From positions 345,508 to 409,507 of the forward strand of contig NZ_LMUM01000034.1 of NCBI RefSeq assembly GCF_009765985.1: DNA of 64,000 bases, given 5' to 3'. Shown one piece after another: positions 9,490 through 17,347 of the stretch. Origin of the DNA: Acidobacterium sp. S8. GTDB taxonomy: Bacteria; Acidobacteriota; Terriglobia; Terriglobales; Acidobacteriaceae. The notes beneath the pieces were generated by a model. The model had not been told where the DNA came from, did not search any database, and saw nothing but the letters and a program-made list of their open reading frames with translations. Each line of letters opens with the position of its first letter. Position 1 is the first letter of the stretch. Position numbers and translations under genes: made by a program.

Positions 9490-10120
9490 GGCCACGAACA
9501 CGCGAGAAGCGATTCTCAGCCGGATTAGAGCGACGAATCCTACCGCAGATGCAGCGGTGTGCACGTCCGAGTACCAGGCAATCGAGCGCGCCTATCAGCA
9601 GTCGGCATCGATGGATCGCGCCTCGATCATCAGGACGTTCATCGAACGCCTGCATGAATACGATGCGAACGTCACCGAGACGAGCGTCGACGGAATCGCG
9701 ACTGCTATTGCCGAAATACTGAACACACACAGCCAGAAGTCCACAGTACTAGCGGACAATTTCAAGCAGCAGTTTTTGCCAGCGGATTTTCATTGCGTGC
9801 GCGAATCTCAAATTACAAAGGAACAGCTCAATACGATCGAAGGTGCGATTTCCGAATGCGAAGTAGCTATCGCGCACACCGGTACCATCATCATCAGAGG
9901 GTCGCGGCAGATTACTTTATTGCCCGACCGCTATCTTTGCGTGGTTTCTGAGAGCCAGGTCGTCGAAACGGTACCGGAAGCAATAGCTGTACTGGAAAAA
10001 TTTGCAGCAGAGCCGCTCACCTTCATCTCTGGCCCGTCGGCTACAGCCGACATTGAGATGACACGCATTCGTGGAGTTCACGGTCCACGCATTCTCGATA
10101 TTGTTTTGGTCAGAGATTAG
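9482..10120 (+). CDS. lutC: L-lactate utilization protein LutC (LUD domain)
   Basis: Third subunit of LutABC, 212 aa, consisting of a single LUD domain: GAISECEVAIAHTGTIII, then the C-terminal FISGPSATADIEMTRIRGVHG signature with its conserved nucleotide-binding-like GPS/ADIE residues. ATG at 9482 inside the end of lutB. Its TAG stop shares the tetranucleotide TTAG (10117-10120) with the opposing stop of the permease gene, so the two transcripts overlap at their 3' ends and no terminator lies between them. Confidence 0.92.
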   Translation: MPEATNTREAILSRIRATNPTADAAVCTSEYQAIERAYQQSASMDRASIIRTFIERLHEYDANVTETSVDGIATAIAEILNTHSQKSTVLADNFKQQFLPADFHCVRESQITKEQLNTIEGAISECEVAIAHTGTIIIRGSRQITLLPDRYLCVVSESQVVETVPEAIAVLEKFAAEPLTFISGPSATADIEMTRIRGVHGPRILDIVLVRD

Positions 10121-11370
10121 GCAGCGTGTTTCACGCGATATCCGCGAGTCGCGAAATAGAGAACGAATAAATAGCAAACCAGTGGCACAAAGAAAGCTGC
10201 CTGAATATTGGATGCGTCGGATATACGCCCCATCAGGGCAGGAAATACTGCGCCTCCGAGGATGGCCATCACCACCAATGAAGACCCGCGTTTGGTATAG
10301 GGCCCCAGGTGCCGAATACTCAGCGCAAAGATAGTCGGGAACATGATTGAGTGAAAAAATCCCAGTAGCACGATACCCGCAAGCGCTGAAGATCCTCGCG
10401 TAAAGATCACAAGCAACACCGACGCGACACAACCAACGGCAAAAATGGCTAGCATTTTTGCGGGCTGAATCTTCTTCATCAATGCGGATCCGGCAAAGCG
10501 TCCGATCATAAATCCCAGTAGATGCAGCTTGAGATAATTCGCGGCCTGTGTGTCCAGTGTTCCCGGATGCGTGTGTTGTACGAAGCGAATGACAAAGCTG
10601 GCAACACCTACTTGTGCGCCAATGTAGAAGAACTGTGCCGCAACACCTTTTATTAAGTGCGGAAATGCGAGAATCCCTGGCAAATTAGGCGATTCCTCTT
10701 CCGCTGTTTCTTCCTGAATCACCGGTAGTTTTGAAAGAAAGATGATGACTGCCATCGCTACAAAGATGCCAACCATCACAAGGTAAGGCATGCGTACGAC
10801 ATCAGCTTCCGACCCAGCAGGAGCAGCATGTGCGCGCGAAAGAATAAACGTCGATCCTAGAATCGGCGTAACTACTGCCCCGACTGCATTGAATGACTGC
10901 GCTACATTCAGCCGCTGCTCTGAAGTCTGCGGTGGCCCAAGAAATGTGACATAGGGATTTGCAGAAACCTCAAGAAACGACTGCCCGCATGCCATGACAA
11001 AAAGCCCCAGCAAAAAGACAGCGTATTCGCGCACTGACGCCGCAGGAATAAATAGAAATGCACCGCACGCGCAGATCAACAATCCACAGACAATGCCGCG
11101 CTGATAACCGATCTTTTCCATAACTCTGCCTGCAGGCCATGCAGCCAGAAAGTATCCTCCGAAGAAAGCCACCTGTACGAACGACGATTGAAAGTCCGTA
11201 AGGTGAAACGCGCCCTTCAGGTGCGGAATAAGGATGTCGTTCAAATTGACGCCGACAGCCCACAAAAAAAAGAGACTGGTAATCAGGATCAGCGGCAGCA
11301 CATAGCGGCGCTCGGTAAGCGGACCGCCTGTCTGCGGCGTCGAGGATGAAGAAATGCGCGTTACCGCCAT
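10117..11370 (-). CDS. fucP: FucP-type MFS sugar permease, probable L-fucose/H+ symporter
   Basis: 417-aa major facilitator with 12 predicted membrane helices and the FucP subfamily hallmarks: SLFFLWAVGVNLNDILIPHL in helix 1 (the Asn-Asp segment that carries the proton-linked acidic residue in FucP), QSSFVQVAFFGGYFLAAWPAG in helix 2, and FLEVSANPYVTFLGPP. Last gene of the fucose operon; start 9 bp after the FAH-family gene. The context makes L-fucose the likely substrate; related transporters for glucose/galactose or N-acetylglucosamine share the same motifs. Convergent with lutC. Confidence 0.87.
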   Translation of the reverse strand: MAVTRISSSSTPQTGGPLTERRYVLPLILITSLFFLWAVGVNLNDILIPHLKGAFHLTDFQSSFVQVAFFGGYFLAAWPAGRVMEKIGYQRGIVCGLLICACGAFLFIPAASVREYAVFLLGLFVMACGQSFLEVSANPYVTFLGPPQTSEQRLNVAQSFNAVGAVVTPILGSTFILSRAHAAPAGSEADVVRMPYLVMVGIFVAMAVIIFLSKLPVIQEETAEEESPNLPGILAFPHLIKGVAAQFFYIGAQVGVASFVIRFVQHTHPGTLDTQAANYLKLHLLGFMIGRFAGSALMKKIQPAKMLAIFAVGCVASVLLVIFTRGSSALAGIVLLGFFHSIMFPTIFALSIRHLGPYTKRGSSLVVMAILGGAVFPALMGRISDASNIQAAFFVPLVCYLFVLYFATRGYRVKHAA

Positions 11371-11379
11371 AGGGTGCGG

Positions 11380-12228
11380 CTACTTTCCAGCGACGACGGG
11401 GTTTGTCAGCGTACCCAATCCGCTTACTTCGATCGTCACCGTCTCGCCCGCGCGGAGCCAGCGCTGCGGTGTGCGTCCTAAGCCTACACCCGCAGGCGTA
11501 CCCGTGCTGATAATGTCTCCAGCCTGCAGTGGCGTGATTGAAGAAATATAGGCGATCAAATCAGGTAGCTTAAAGATTAACTCGCGCGTATTCGAGTGTT
11601 GCAGTACCTTGCCGTCAATCGAAAGTTTCACATCCAAAGCGTGCGGATCGGCAATCTCATCCTTTGTCACGATGGCTGGACCAAGTGGAGCAAAAGTGTT
11701 GAAACTCTTACCCAGAGTCCATTGTGTCGTCGCCAACTGAACATCGCGCGCACTCACGTCATTCAGAATGGTGTAGCCGAAGGCATATTCCTGCCAATCA
11801 TCGCGTGCGATCCGGCTACCGCCCTTGCCGATGACGCAGGCAAACTCCGCTTCGTAATCCGGTTGCGACGAAATCGACGGCAACTCGATTGCAGTATTCG
11901 GACCAGTTAAGGCAGATGCCAGCTTCAGAAAAATCGTTGGCACCTTGGGAATCTCCATCTTCGATTCCACTGCGTGATCCCGGTAATTCAACCCAACACA
12001 GAAGATGCGCGGCGGGTCAGGCAACGGCGTCAGCAAACGGGCATCTTCGAGGGAAAGACGAGAGCCGCCGGCTGCGAGTAAATCCTCAGCGGTGTTCAGC
12101 GCCTCTGCGCCACCATGGATGATGGAAAGCACGCTGCGAAAACGCGACGATACATCCACAATAGAGCCGCCGACAAGGACACCGGGACGAGCAATTCCAC
12201 TCGCTTCAGAATATGTAACTAACTTCAT
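11380..12228 (-). CDS. FAH-family hydrolase, probable 2,4-diketo-3-deoxy-L-fuconate hydrolase
   Basis: Fumarylacetoacetate-hydrolase fold enzyme, 282 aa. Seen: FCVGLNYRDHAVE, the acidic metal-binding stretch PDYEAEFACVIG, NDVSARDVQ, and GTPAGVGLGRTPQRWL. In the non-phosphorylative L-fucose pathway described in Xanthomonas an enzyme of this family splits 2,4-diketo-3-deoxy-L-fuconate into pyruvate and L-lactate; the neighbouring SDR and fuconate dehydratase supply that substrate. The ATG at 12228 overlaps the dehydratase stop (ATGA) and has GGAGAG five bases upstream. A different acylpyruvase substrate is possible in principle, but context is strong. Confidence 0.86.
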   Translation of the reverse strand: MKLVTYSEASGIARPGVLVGGSIVDVSSRFRSVLSIIHGGAEALNTAEDLLAAGGSRLSLEDARLLTPLPDPPRIFCVGLNYRDHAVESKMEIPKVPTIFLKLASALTGPNTAIELPSISSQPDYEAEFACVIGKGGSRIARDDWQEYAFGYTILNDVSARDVQLATTQWTLGKSFNTFAPLGPAIVTKDEIADPHALDVKLSIDGKVLQHSNTRELIFKLPDLIAYISSITPLQAGDIISTGTPAGVGLGRTPQRWLRAGETVTIEVSGLGTLTNPVVAGK

Positions 12229-13526
12229 GCTTCTCTCCAAATACGGCCATCAGGATAGCTGTAATCGCGCAACGTCTCCGGATAAATTTCAGCGCTGTAA
12301 CCCGGCTGCTCTGGCAGCAGATAATGGGCATTCCGAATCCGCACCGGATCTATGAAATGTTCGTGAAGATGATCGACAAATTCTGTTACGCGATCTTCCA
12401 GGGTCGCCGAAACCCGAAGATAATCGAACACCGAAAGATGCTGCACATACTCACACAAACCAACGCCGCCAGCGTGCGGACAGACAGGAATATTGAACTT
12501 TGCTGCCATCAATATGACAGCAAGATTCTCGTTGACCCCCGCCAATCGGCAGCTGTCAATCTGGCAAACGTCAATCGAGCCCGCCTGCATCAACTGCTTG
12601 AACATGACGCGATTATGGCAGTGTTCTCCAGTGGCGATGCGCACCTGGGGCACCTCGCGTCGGATGCGTGCGTGGCCAAGAATATCGTCGGGACTTGTAG
12701 GCTCTTCCATCCACCAGGGATCCACTTCCGCCAGCATGCGCGTGCGTTCGATTGCTTCTCCTATGTCCCATTTCTGATTCGCATCCATCATCAGCTTATT
12801 GTCAGGACCAATGACCTTCCGCAAGAGCCGAGCACGCCGCAAATCATCATTTGGATCGCCGCCCACTTTTAATTTGAAATGCGTCCAGCCCTCGGCCAGG
12901 CCCTCATTGGCCAGCCGGATAATCTTCTCGTCGCTATAGCCAAACCACCCGGCTGACGTCGTGTAGGCTGGATAGCCTGTTTGTCGCAGTTCAGCAAGTC
13001 GGGCTTCTTGCCCTTTCTCGCGTTCGCGTAGAAGTTGCAGAGCTTCTTCCCGCGTGAGCGCATCTGAGATGTAGCGAAAATCAATGGCGCGGACGATTTC
13101 TTCGGCGCTCATATCGGCCAGCAGCTTCCACAGCGGCTTGCCTTCCACGCGCGCATACAAATCCCAAACAGCATTGACTAACGCACCGGTTGCGAGATGG
13201 ATCACGCCTTTTTCCGGGCCGAGCCAGCGAAATTGGCTATCTGAGGTGAGCTCGCGATAAAACGCACCCAGGTTATCTGTAAGCGCAGATAACTCGCGTC
13301 CGATAACGAAGCGCGAGAGATAACGCAATGCTTCGACACAAAGTTCAGTGCCACGTCCCAGCGTAAAGGTCAGACCAAACCCTCGCAGTCCGTGGTTCGT
13401 TTCCAGAATGCAATAAGCTGCCGAATAATCAGGATCGGTATTCACCGCGTCCGATCCGATCTGCTCTCGCGAAGTCGGAAAACGTAGATCAATCACCTGC
13501 ACATTTGTGATTTTCAATTCACTCAA
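12225..13526 (-). CDS. fucD: L-fuconate dehydratase (enolase superfamily)
   Basis: Converts L-fuconate to 2-keto-3-deoxy-L-fuconate. 433 aa, full length for the family. Seen active-site set: Lys218-x-Lys220 (KLKVG), metal ligands Asp248 (MMDANQKWD), Glu274 and Glu301 (GEHCH), and His351 (CPHAGGVGLCEY). As I recall, these positions coincide with those of the characterised Xanthomonas fuconate dehydratase, which supports this specificity over the broader mandelate-racemase group. N-terminal capping domain: DLRFPTSREQIGSDA. Overlaps the FAH-family gene by 4 bp and follows the SDR by 26 bp. Confidence 0.93.
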   Translation of the reverse strand: MSELKITNVQVIDLRFPTSREQIGSDAVNTDPDYSAAYCILETNHGLRGFGLTFTLGRGTELCVEALRYLSRFVIGRELSALTDNLGAFYRELTSDSQFRWLGPEKGVIHLATGALVNAVWDLYARVEGKPLWKLLADMSAEEIVRAIDFRYISDALTREEALQLLREREKGQEARLAELRQTGYPAYTTSAGWFGYSDEKIIRLANEGLAEGWTHFKLKVGGDPNDDLRRARLLRKVIGPDNKLMMDANQKWDIGEAIERTRMLAEVDPWWMEEPTSPDDILGHARIRREVPQVRIATGEHCHNRVMFKQLMQAGSIDVCQIDSCRLAGVNENLAVILMAAKFNIPVCPHAGGVGLCEYVQHLSVFDYLRVSATLEDRVTEFVDHLHEHFIDPVRIRNAHYLLPEQPGYSAEIYPETLRDYSYPDGRIWREA

Positions 13527-13553
13527 TCGGAATCATTCTCCTTGTTAAGGCAG

Positions 13554-14312
13554 CTAAGCCGCCGTCCAGCCACCGTCAATCGGCAACAACGATCCAGTCA
13601 TAAACTCCGCTTCATCGGAACAGACATAGCGGATCAACGAAGCAATTTCCTCCGGTTTGCCAAGCCGGCCCATTGGCTGGCGTGCATTCAGTTGCTCTCG
13701 CATCTTCTCTTTTTCGTGTGCGTGATACTTGTCGAGATAGCCTTCGACAAAAGGCGTCTGCACGGTGCCTGGACAAATACAGTTGACGCGCAACTCTTTG
13801 GGATATTCAACCGCAAGCTGCCGCGTCATCGCCAGCACCGCACCCTTCGTTGTGCAGTATGCAAATCGCTGCTTAATGCCGACCTGTCCTGCAACCGAAC
13901 CGATATTGACGATCGAGCCTCGGCTCTTGAGTAGCAACGGCAGTAATGCGCGGGTCACCAGATAGACTGATTTCACATTTACTTCCATCAGCTTGTCGAA
14001 GTCATCTGGCTCAACATGTGCGATATCTCCCACATGTGCAATGCCGGCGTTATTGACGAGAATGTCTAGCCGGTCGAGCTTTGCTGCGACAGCTTCAATG
14101 GAGTCCAGCTTCGTCACATCCATCAGGACAGCGGTCGCATCCGGTAAGCCTGCTGCAAGTGATTGATCTTTATCTAAATTCAAGTCGGCGAAGACACCCG
14201 CGGCTCCAGCGCCCGCCAATTCTTTGCACGTGGCTTCGCCGATACCACTTGCGCCACCGGTAACGAGCGCCCGCTTTCCGTCTAGTCGAAATGCTCCTTT
14301 GTTCTCCGTCAT
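13554..14312 (-). CDS. SDR oxidoreductase, probable 2-keto-3-deoxy-L-fuconate dehydrogenase
   Basis: 252-aa classical short-chain dehydrogenase, NAD-type. Seen: TGGASGIG (18-25), an Asp after beta-2 (FADLN) favouring NAD over NADP, NNAG (87-90), and catalytic Ser139, Tyr152, Lys156 (AYCTTKGA). C-terminal GSLLPIDGGWTA is canonical. In the pathway an SDR of this type oxidises C4 of 2-keto-3-deoxy-L-fuconate to the 2,4-diketo acid; another SDR can act as L-fucose dehydrogenase, and only one SDR is present here. Its ATG overlaps the stop of the upstream 69-aa gene by 4 bp. Confidence 0.86.
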   Translation of the reverse strand: MTENKGAFRLDGKRALVTGGASGIGEATCKELAGAGAAGVFADLNLDKDQSLAAGLPDATAVLMDVTKLDSIEAVAAKLDRLDILVNNAGIAHVGDIAHVEPDDFDKLMEVNVKSVYLVTRALLPLLLKSRGSIVNIGSVAGQVGIKQRFAYCTTKGAVLAMTRQLAVEYPKELRVNCICPGTVQTPFVEGYLDKYHAHEKEKMREQLNARQPMGRLGKPEEIASLIRYVCSDEAEFMTGSLLPIDGGWTAA

Positions 14313-14518
14313 CGAAACGTAATCCTCTGCGCAAGAATGCGCTTTTGTGCACTGGCCGAAGCACCTTCTGTTCTCAGAGCTTCCATCGCCATATCATTCA
14401 AAATTTCGGCGAACGTGGCCTTCAAATGTTGTTCGCCGGAGAGCGTAATCTCTTCGGCGAGTACATTCTCGAAATTGGCAGATTCCCTCACGGCAATACG
14501 CAAACGCATCATCGGCAT
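14309..14518 (-). CDS. Unknown 69-aa protein in fucose operon
   Basis: Begins MPMMRLRIAV and ends AQKRILAQRITFR. I do not recognise a family. It looks real because it sits between two translated genes with near-zero spacing: its ATG is 2 bp after the Gfo/Idh stop and its stop overlaps the SDR start (ATGA). Composition is soluble and helical (AEEITLSGEQHLKATFAEIL), with no Cys, no signal peptide and no membrane segment. It is too short for a FucU/RbsD mutarotase (about 140 aa) or for a rhamnose mutarotase (about 104 aa) and lacks their motifs. It could be a subunit or chaperone of a neighbouring enzyme. Confidence 0.65.
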   Translation of the reverse strand: MPMMRLRIAVRESANFENVLAEEITLSGEQHLKATFAEILNDMAMEALRTEGASASAQKRILAQRITFR

Positions 14519-14520
14519 GA

Positions 14521-15609
14521 TCAATTCCTGAGGAGCGGAACTCCGCTCTGTTCGCTTGATGTGTATGCGGCCTCCACCGTGCGCATCGTGTCGATCGCAT
14601 CTTCCACGCTGGTTGGCAGAGTATTCGATGCGCCGGTCACATACGCCTGCAGTGATCCCATTGATCCGATAAAGGCATCCGGAAACCAATTGCCCTTCGT
14701 TGGGAGCTGGTGCCATTTTTCGCCGAGTTTGGCGAAGCTCAAAGTGTCCGGGCGCCCTTTCGGATAATCCAGATTCACTCCCATCACCGCATGCAGCCCA
14801 CCTTCAGTTCCTTCCCATCTCACATAGCTCTGCTGCGTGTCCTGGAATCTATGTCCGTGGTTTGTCGCGATATAAACGCGCTTCCAATCTCCGTAATCGA
14901 GCGTGATGACGCTCTTTGTGGAGGCAAGATTTGCCGTATTCGGATGGCGAACTGTGCGCGCCAAAACTCTTTCCGGATTACCGAACCACGACCGCACCAG
15001 GTCAATGTAGTGAATGCTGTGGTAAAGAATTTCGAGCCGCGGAGCGGTCGATAGAAACGTCCATAACTCCCACGGCATATAGACGCTCACCACTATTTCC
15101 ATGTCATGCAACTGCCCCAGCAGGCCGGCGTCTGTAATTTTTTTTGCGGCAAGCATGGTCGGGGCATACCGCAGCTGGAAATTCACTGCCGCGGTCAGGC
15201 TCTTCTTTCTGCAAAGCGACAGAATTTCTTCCGCTTCTTCGAGCGTATTGCCCATTGGCTTCTGGATCAGTACTGAGGCTCCGTCTGGCAGACGCTTCAA
15301 TACATCAAGAATGGCTCCGGCAGGTACCGCCACATCGAAGATGCTCTTTGGTGGAGCATAACGAATCGCCTCATCGAGTGAATCGGTCGCTAAGGGAACG
15401 GAATAGTTTTCCGCAAGGGTCGCTGCCCTATCCCGGTTTGCGTCTACCAGCGCTGCTACCGGAAACCCCGCCTTCTTGTAAGCGGGCAGATGCGCATCGT
15501 GCACAATGCCACCTGCTCCCACTACGATAATGGGCAGAGGCTGCGCAGGCAGTGGGGGAGTTGCATCGTCAAGGGCTTGTTGTATTCGGGTGTCCAACTC
15601 AGAGACCAT
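14521..15609 (-). CDS. Gfo/Idh/MocA-family oxidoreductase
   Basis: NAD(P)-dependent sugar or sugar-derivative dehydrogenase, 362 aa. Rossmann motif VVGAGGIVHDAHLPAY (about 30-45) and the catalytic-loop Lys in IQKPMGNT, a Gln variant of the usual EKP. The C-terminal alpha/beta domain carries HSIHYIDLVRSWFG. It is the only dehydrogenase in the operon left for the first step, L-fucose to L-fuconolactone, which other bacteria do with an SDR or aldo-keto reductase. That role is inferred. ATG at 15609 (a GTG at 15612 is directly in front); GGAG lies in the end of the fucosidase gene. Confidence 0.85.
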   Translation of the reverse strand: MVSELDTRIQQALDDATPPLPAQPLPIIVVGAGGIVHDAHLPAYKKAGFPVAALVDANRDRAATLAENYSVPLATDSLDEAIRYAPPKSIFDVAVPAGAILDVLKRLPDGASVLIQKPMGNTLEEAEEILSLCRKKSLTAAVNFQLRYAPTMLAAKKITDAGLLGQLHDMEIVVSVYMPWELWTFLSTAPRLEILYHSIHYIDLVRSWFGNPERVLARTVRHPNTANLASTKSVITLDYGDWKRVYIATNHGHRFQDTQQSYVRWEGTEGGLHAVMGVNLDYPKGRPDTLSFAKLGEKWHQLPTKGNWFPDAFIGSMGSLQAYVTGASNTLPTSVEDAIDTMRTVEAAYTSSEQSGVPLLRN

Positions 15610-15618
15610 CACCTCGGA

Positions 15619-17193
15619 TCACTCTCCTTCAGGAGTCAGCCTGAAGCTATAAGCATAGTGGCCCGGAGCGTTCGCTGGCAGTTCAAGATGAAGGCCATCA
15701 GCCTGCTGACTGAAGTGAATTGTCGCATCCGACCCGAGGAGCGATACAGTTTTTACTTTGAAGCTGGTTGCATCTGCGAGTGAGTGAATCACCAGGTGGC
15801 CATCAGAAGGCCAGCCCATCGCGATTGCATAGAGCATCTTGCCCTTGGTCGTGAAGCGGATATCCTGCGACGTGTAGGGTTTTGTATCTGCATCATTGAA
15901 TGATCCGGCGACAACTTTGGTCGGCCCCTCTCCGTATGTCGTCCAGGAGCGCGTGCCGTAGATTGCCTCGCCGTTTGTCTTCAGCCACGCGCCCATGTGC
16001 TGCAGAATTGACTGCGCCTCTTCGGGAATGGTGCCATCGGATTTAGGTCCGATATTTAGTAGCAGATTGCCATTCTTGCTGACGATATCGATAAGTTGCC
16101 ACACCAGACTTTCCGGCGATTTGTAGGTGTCGCCGGAGATATATCCCCAGGATTTCTGGCTCACGGAAGTATCCGTTTGCCAGTGAACCGGACGAATCCG
16201 ATCCAGTTGCCCGCGCTCAATATCGAGTACGGTTGTTCCGTCAGGAAACGCGTTATTTTTGCGGAAGAGCACTACCTGCTGCCCATTCTTTGCAGCCTGG
16301 TTGTAGTAGAAAGCTGCAAAGCGCTTCAGATAAGGCTGAAATGTATCCTGCTCTACCCACCAATCAAAGTAGACAAGCTCTGGATGATAGCGTTCCACCA
16401 ACTCGCCGCTGCGCGCCAGCCAATCGTTCAGATACGCCGCGTCCGGATGCCCGGTGCCGTCCTTTCCCGGGTCGATTCCGATATGCGCGGGGCCATATAA
16501 GGAGGCATAGTTCGGGTCTTGTACATCGGACGGGAACTGACGTCCGCCATTCATGAACCAGTAGTGTTCAGCGCGGTGCGAAGACGCCCCAAAATGAAGG
16601 CCCTCGGCGAGAATGGCAGTGCGTAGCTCGCCGATAATGTCGCGCTTCGGCCCCATCTTTGTCGCACACCAGTCGCTCAGGTCAGAGTGGTACATCTGGA
16701 ATCCGTCATGGTGCTCCGCGACGGGGATGATGTACCGCGCGCCCGATTCCTTAAAGAGTGCGGCCCACGCTTTTGCGTCAAAGCTCTGCGCCTTGAACTG
16801 CGGAACGAAGTCCTTGTAGCCGAATTTTGTCTGCGGCCCGTAGGTTTCAACCTGGTGCTTGAACTCTGGCGTGCCCTGCCGATAAGAGTCGCGCGGATAC
16901 CATTCGCTGCCGAATGCCGGAACCGAATAAACGCCCCAGTGAATGAAGATGCCGAACTTTGCGTCCTGGTACCACTCCGGGATCTTGTATCCCTTCAGCG
17001 AATCCCAGTCTGGTTGAAATGGCCCTTCCTTCGAAGCTTTGTCCACCGAAGAGAGCACTGTGTTACGCTGCTTGTCATATTTCTTTACCGACTGCTGCCA
17101 GGTCAGATCATTTTTGTCGGGTTGTTGCGCGTACGCTCCAAGGCCGGAGGCAGCCAGCAGGCAGAAAGCGAACCATTTCGATAGGCCAGTCAA
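15619..17193 (-). CDS. GH29 alpha-L-fucosidase, exported, first gene of fucose operon
   Basis: Exported alpha-L-fucosidase, 524 aa. Signal peptide ends about GLGAYAQQ. GH29 motifs: AKFGIFIHWGVYSVPAFGSEW (about 78-98), AEHHDGFQMY (159-168), nucleophile motif LVYFDWWVEQ with Asp277, and LLLNIGPKSDGTIPEEA. C-terminal beta-sandwich but no F5/8C domain, unlike the gene at 3115-4485. The TTG start at 17193 has GGAG 7 bases upstream. Leads the seven-gene minus-strand operon and is separated from the divergent IclR gene by 154 bp holding a perfect palindrome, so it is probably induced by a fucose-pathway metabolite through that regulator. Confidence 0.93.
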   Translation of the reverse strand: MTGLSKWFAFCLLAASGLGAYAQQPDKNDLTWQQSVKKYDKQRNTVLSSVDKASKEGPFQPDWDSLKGYKIPEWYQDAKFGIFIHWGVYSVPAFGSEWYPRDSYRQGTPEFKHQVETYGPQTKFGYKDFVPQFKAQSFDAKAWAALFKESGARYIIPVAEHHDGFQMYHSDLSDWCATKMGPKRDIIGELRTAILAEGLHFGASSHRAEHYWFMNGGRQFPSDVQDPNYASLYGPAHIGIDPGKDGTGHPDAAYLNDWLARSGELVERYHPELVYFDWWVEQDTFQPYLKRFAAFYYNQAAKNGQQVVLFRKNNAFPDGTTVLDIERGQLDRIRPVHWQTDTSVSQKSWGYISGDTYKSPESLVWQLIDIVSKNGNLLLNIGPKSDGTIPEEAQSILQHMGAWLKTNGEAIYGTRSWTTYGEGPTKVVAGSFNDADTKPYTSQDIRFTTKGKMLYAIAMGWPSDGHLVIHSLADATSFKVKTVSLLGSDATIHFSQQADGLHLELPANAPGHYAYSFRLTPEGE

Positions 17194-17236
17194 AGTCGTG
17201 CTCCAGGAAAAGGGTTATTTCATCCATACTTTTATA

Positions 17237-17256
17237 CGCTAAAAATGGTTTTAGCG
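17237..17256. promoter_or_regulatory. 20-bp palindromic operator between fucosidase and IclR genes
   Basis: CGCTAAAA (17237-17244), spacer ATGG, TTTTAGCG (17249-17256): two 8-bp arms with no mismatch. It lies 44 bp before the fucosidase start. Read on the minus strand it abuts a TATAAA (17231-17236) that could be the -10 box of the operon, so a bound protein would cover the promoter spacer. The IclR-family regulator encoded next to it is the natural ligand; this is inference. Confidence 0.6.
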
Positions 17257-17347
17257 AGTAATAGTATTGCGGGATTCCGGTCGGCGTACATTTTGCTGGC
17301 GGTTTACAATTTACAATCTCTGCTAGCTGCTCAGGAAAGAAGCATCC

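Noticed and set aside
14309-14518. FucU/RbsD or rhamnose mutarotase identity for the 69-aa gene
   Set aside because: Length is about half or less of what is needed, and the conserved His/Tyr motifs are absent.
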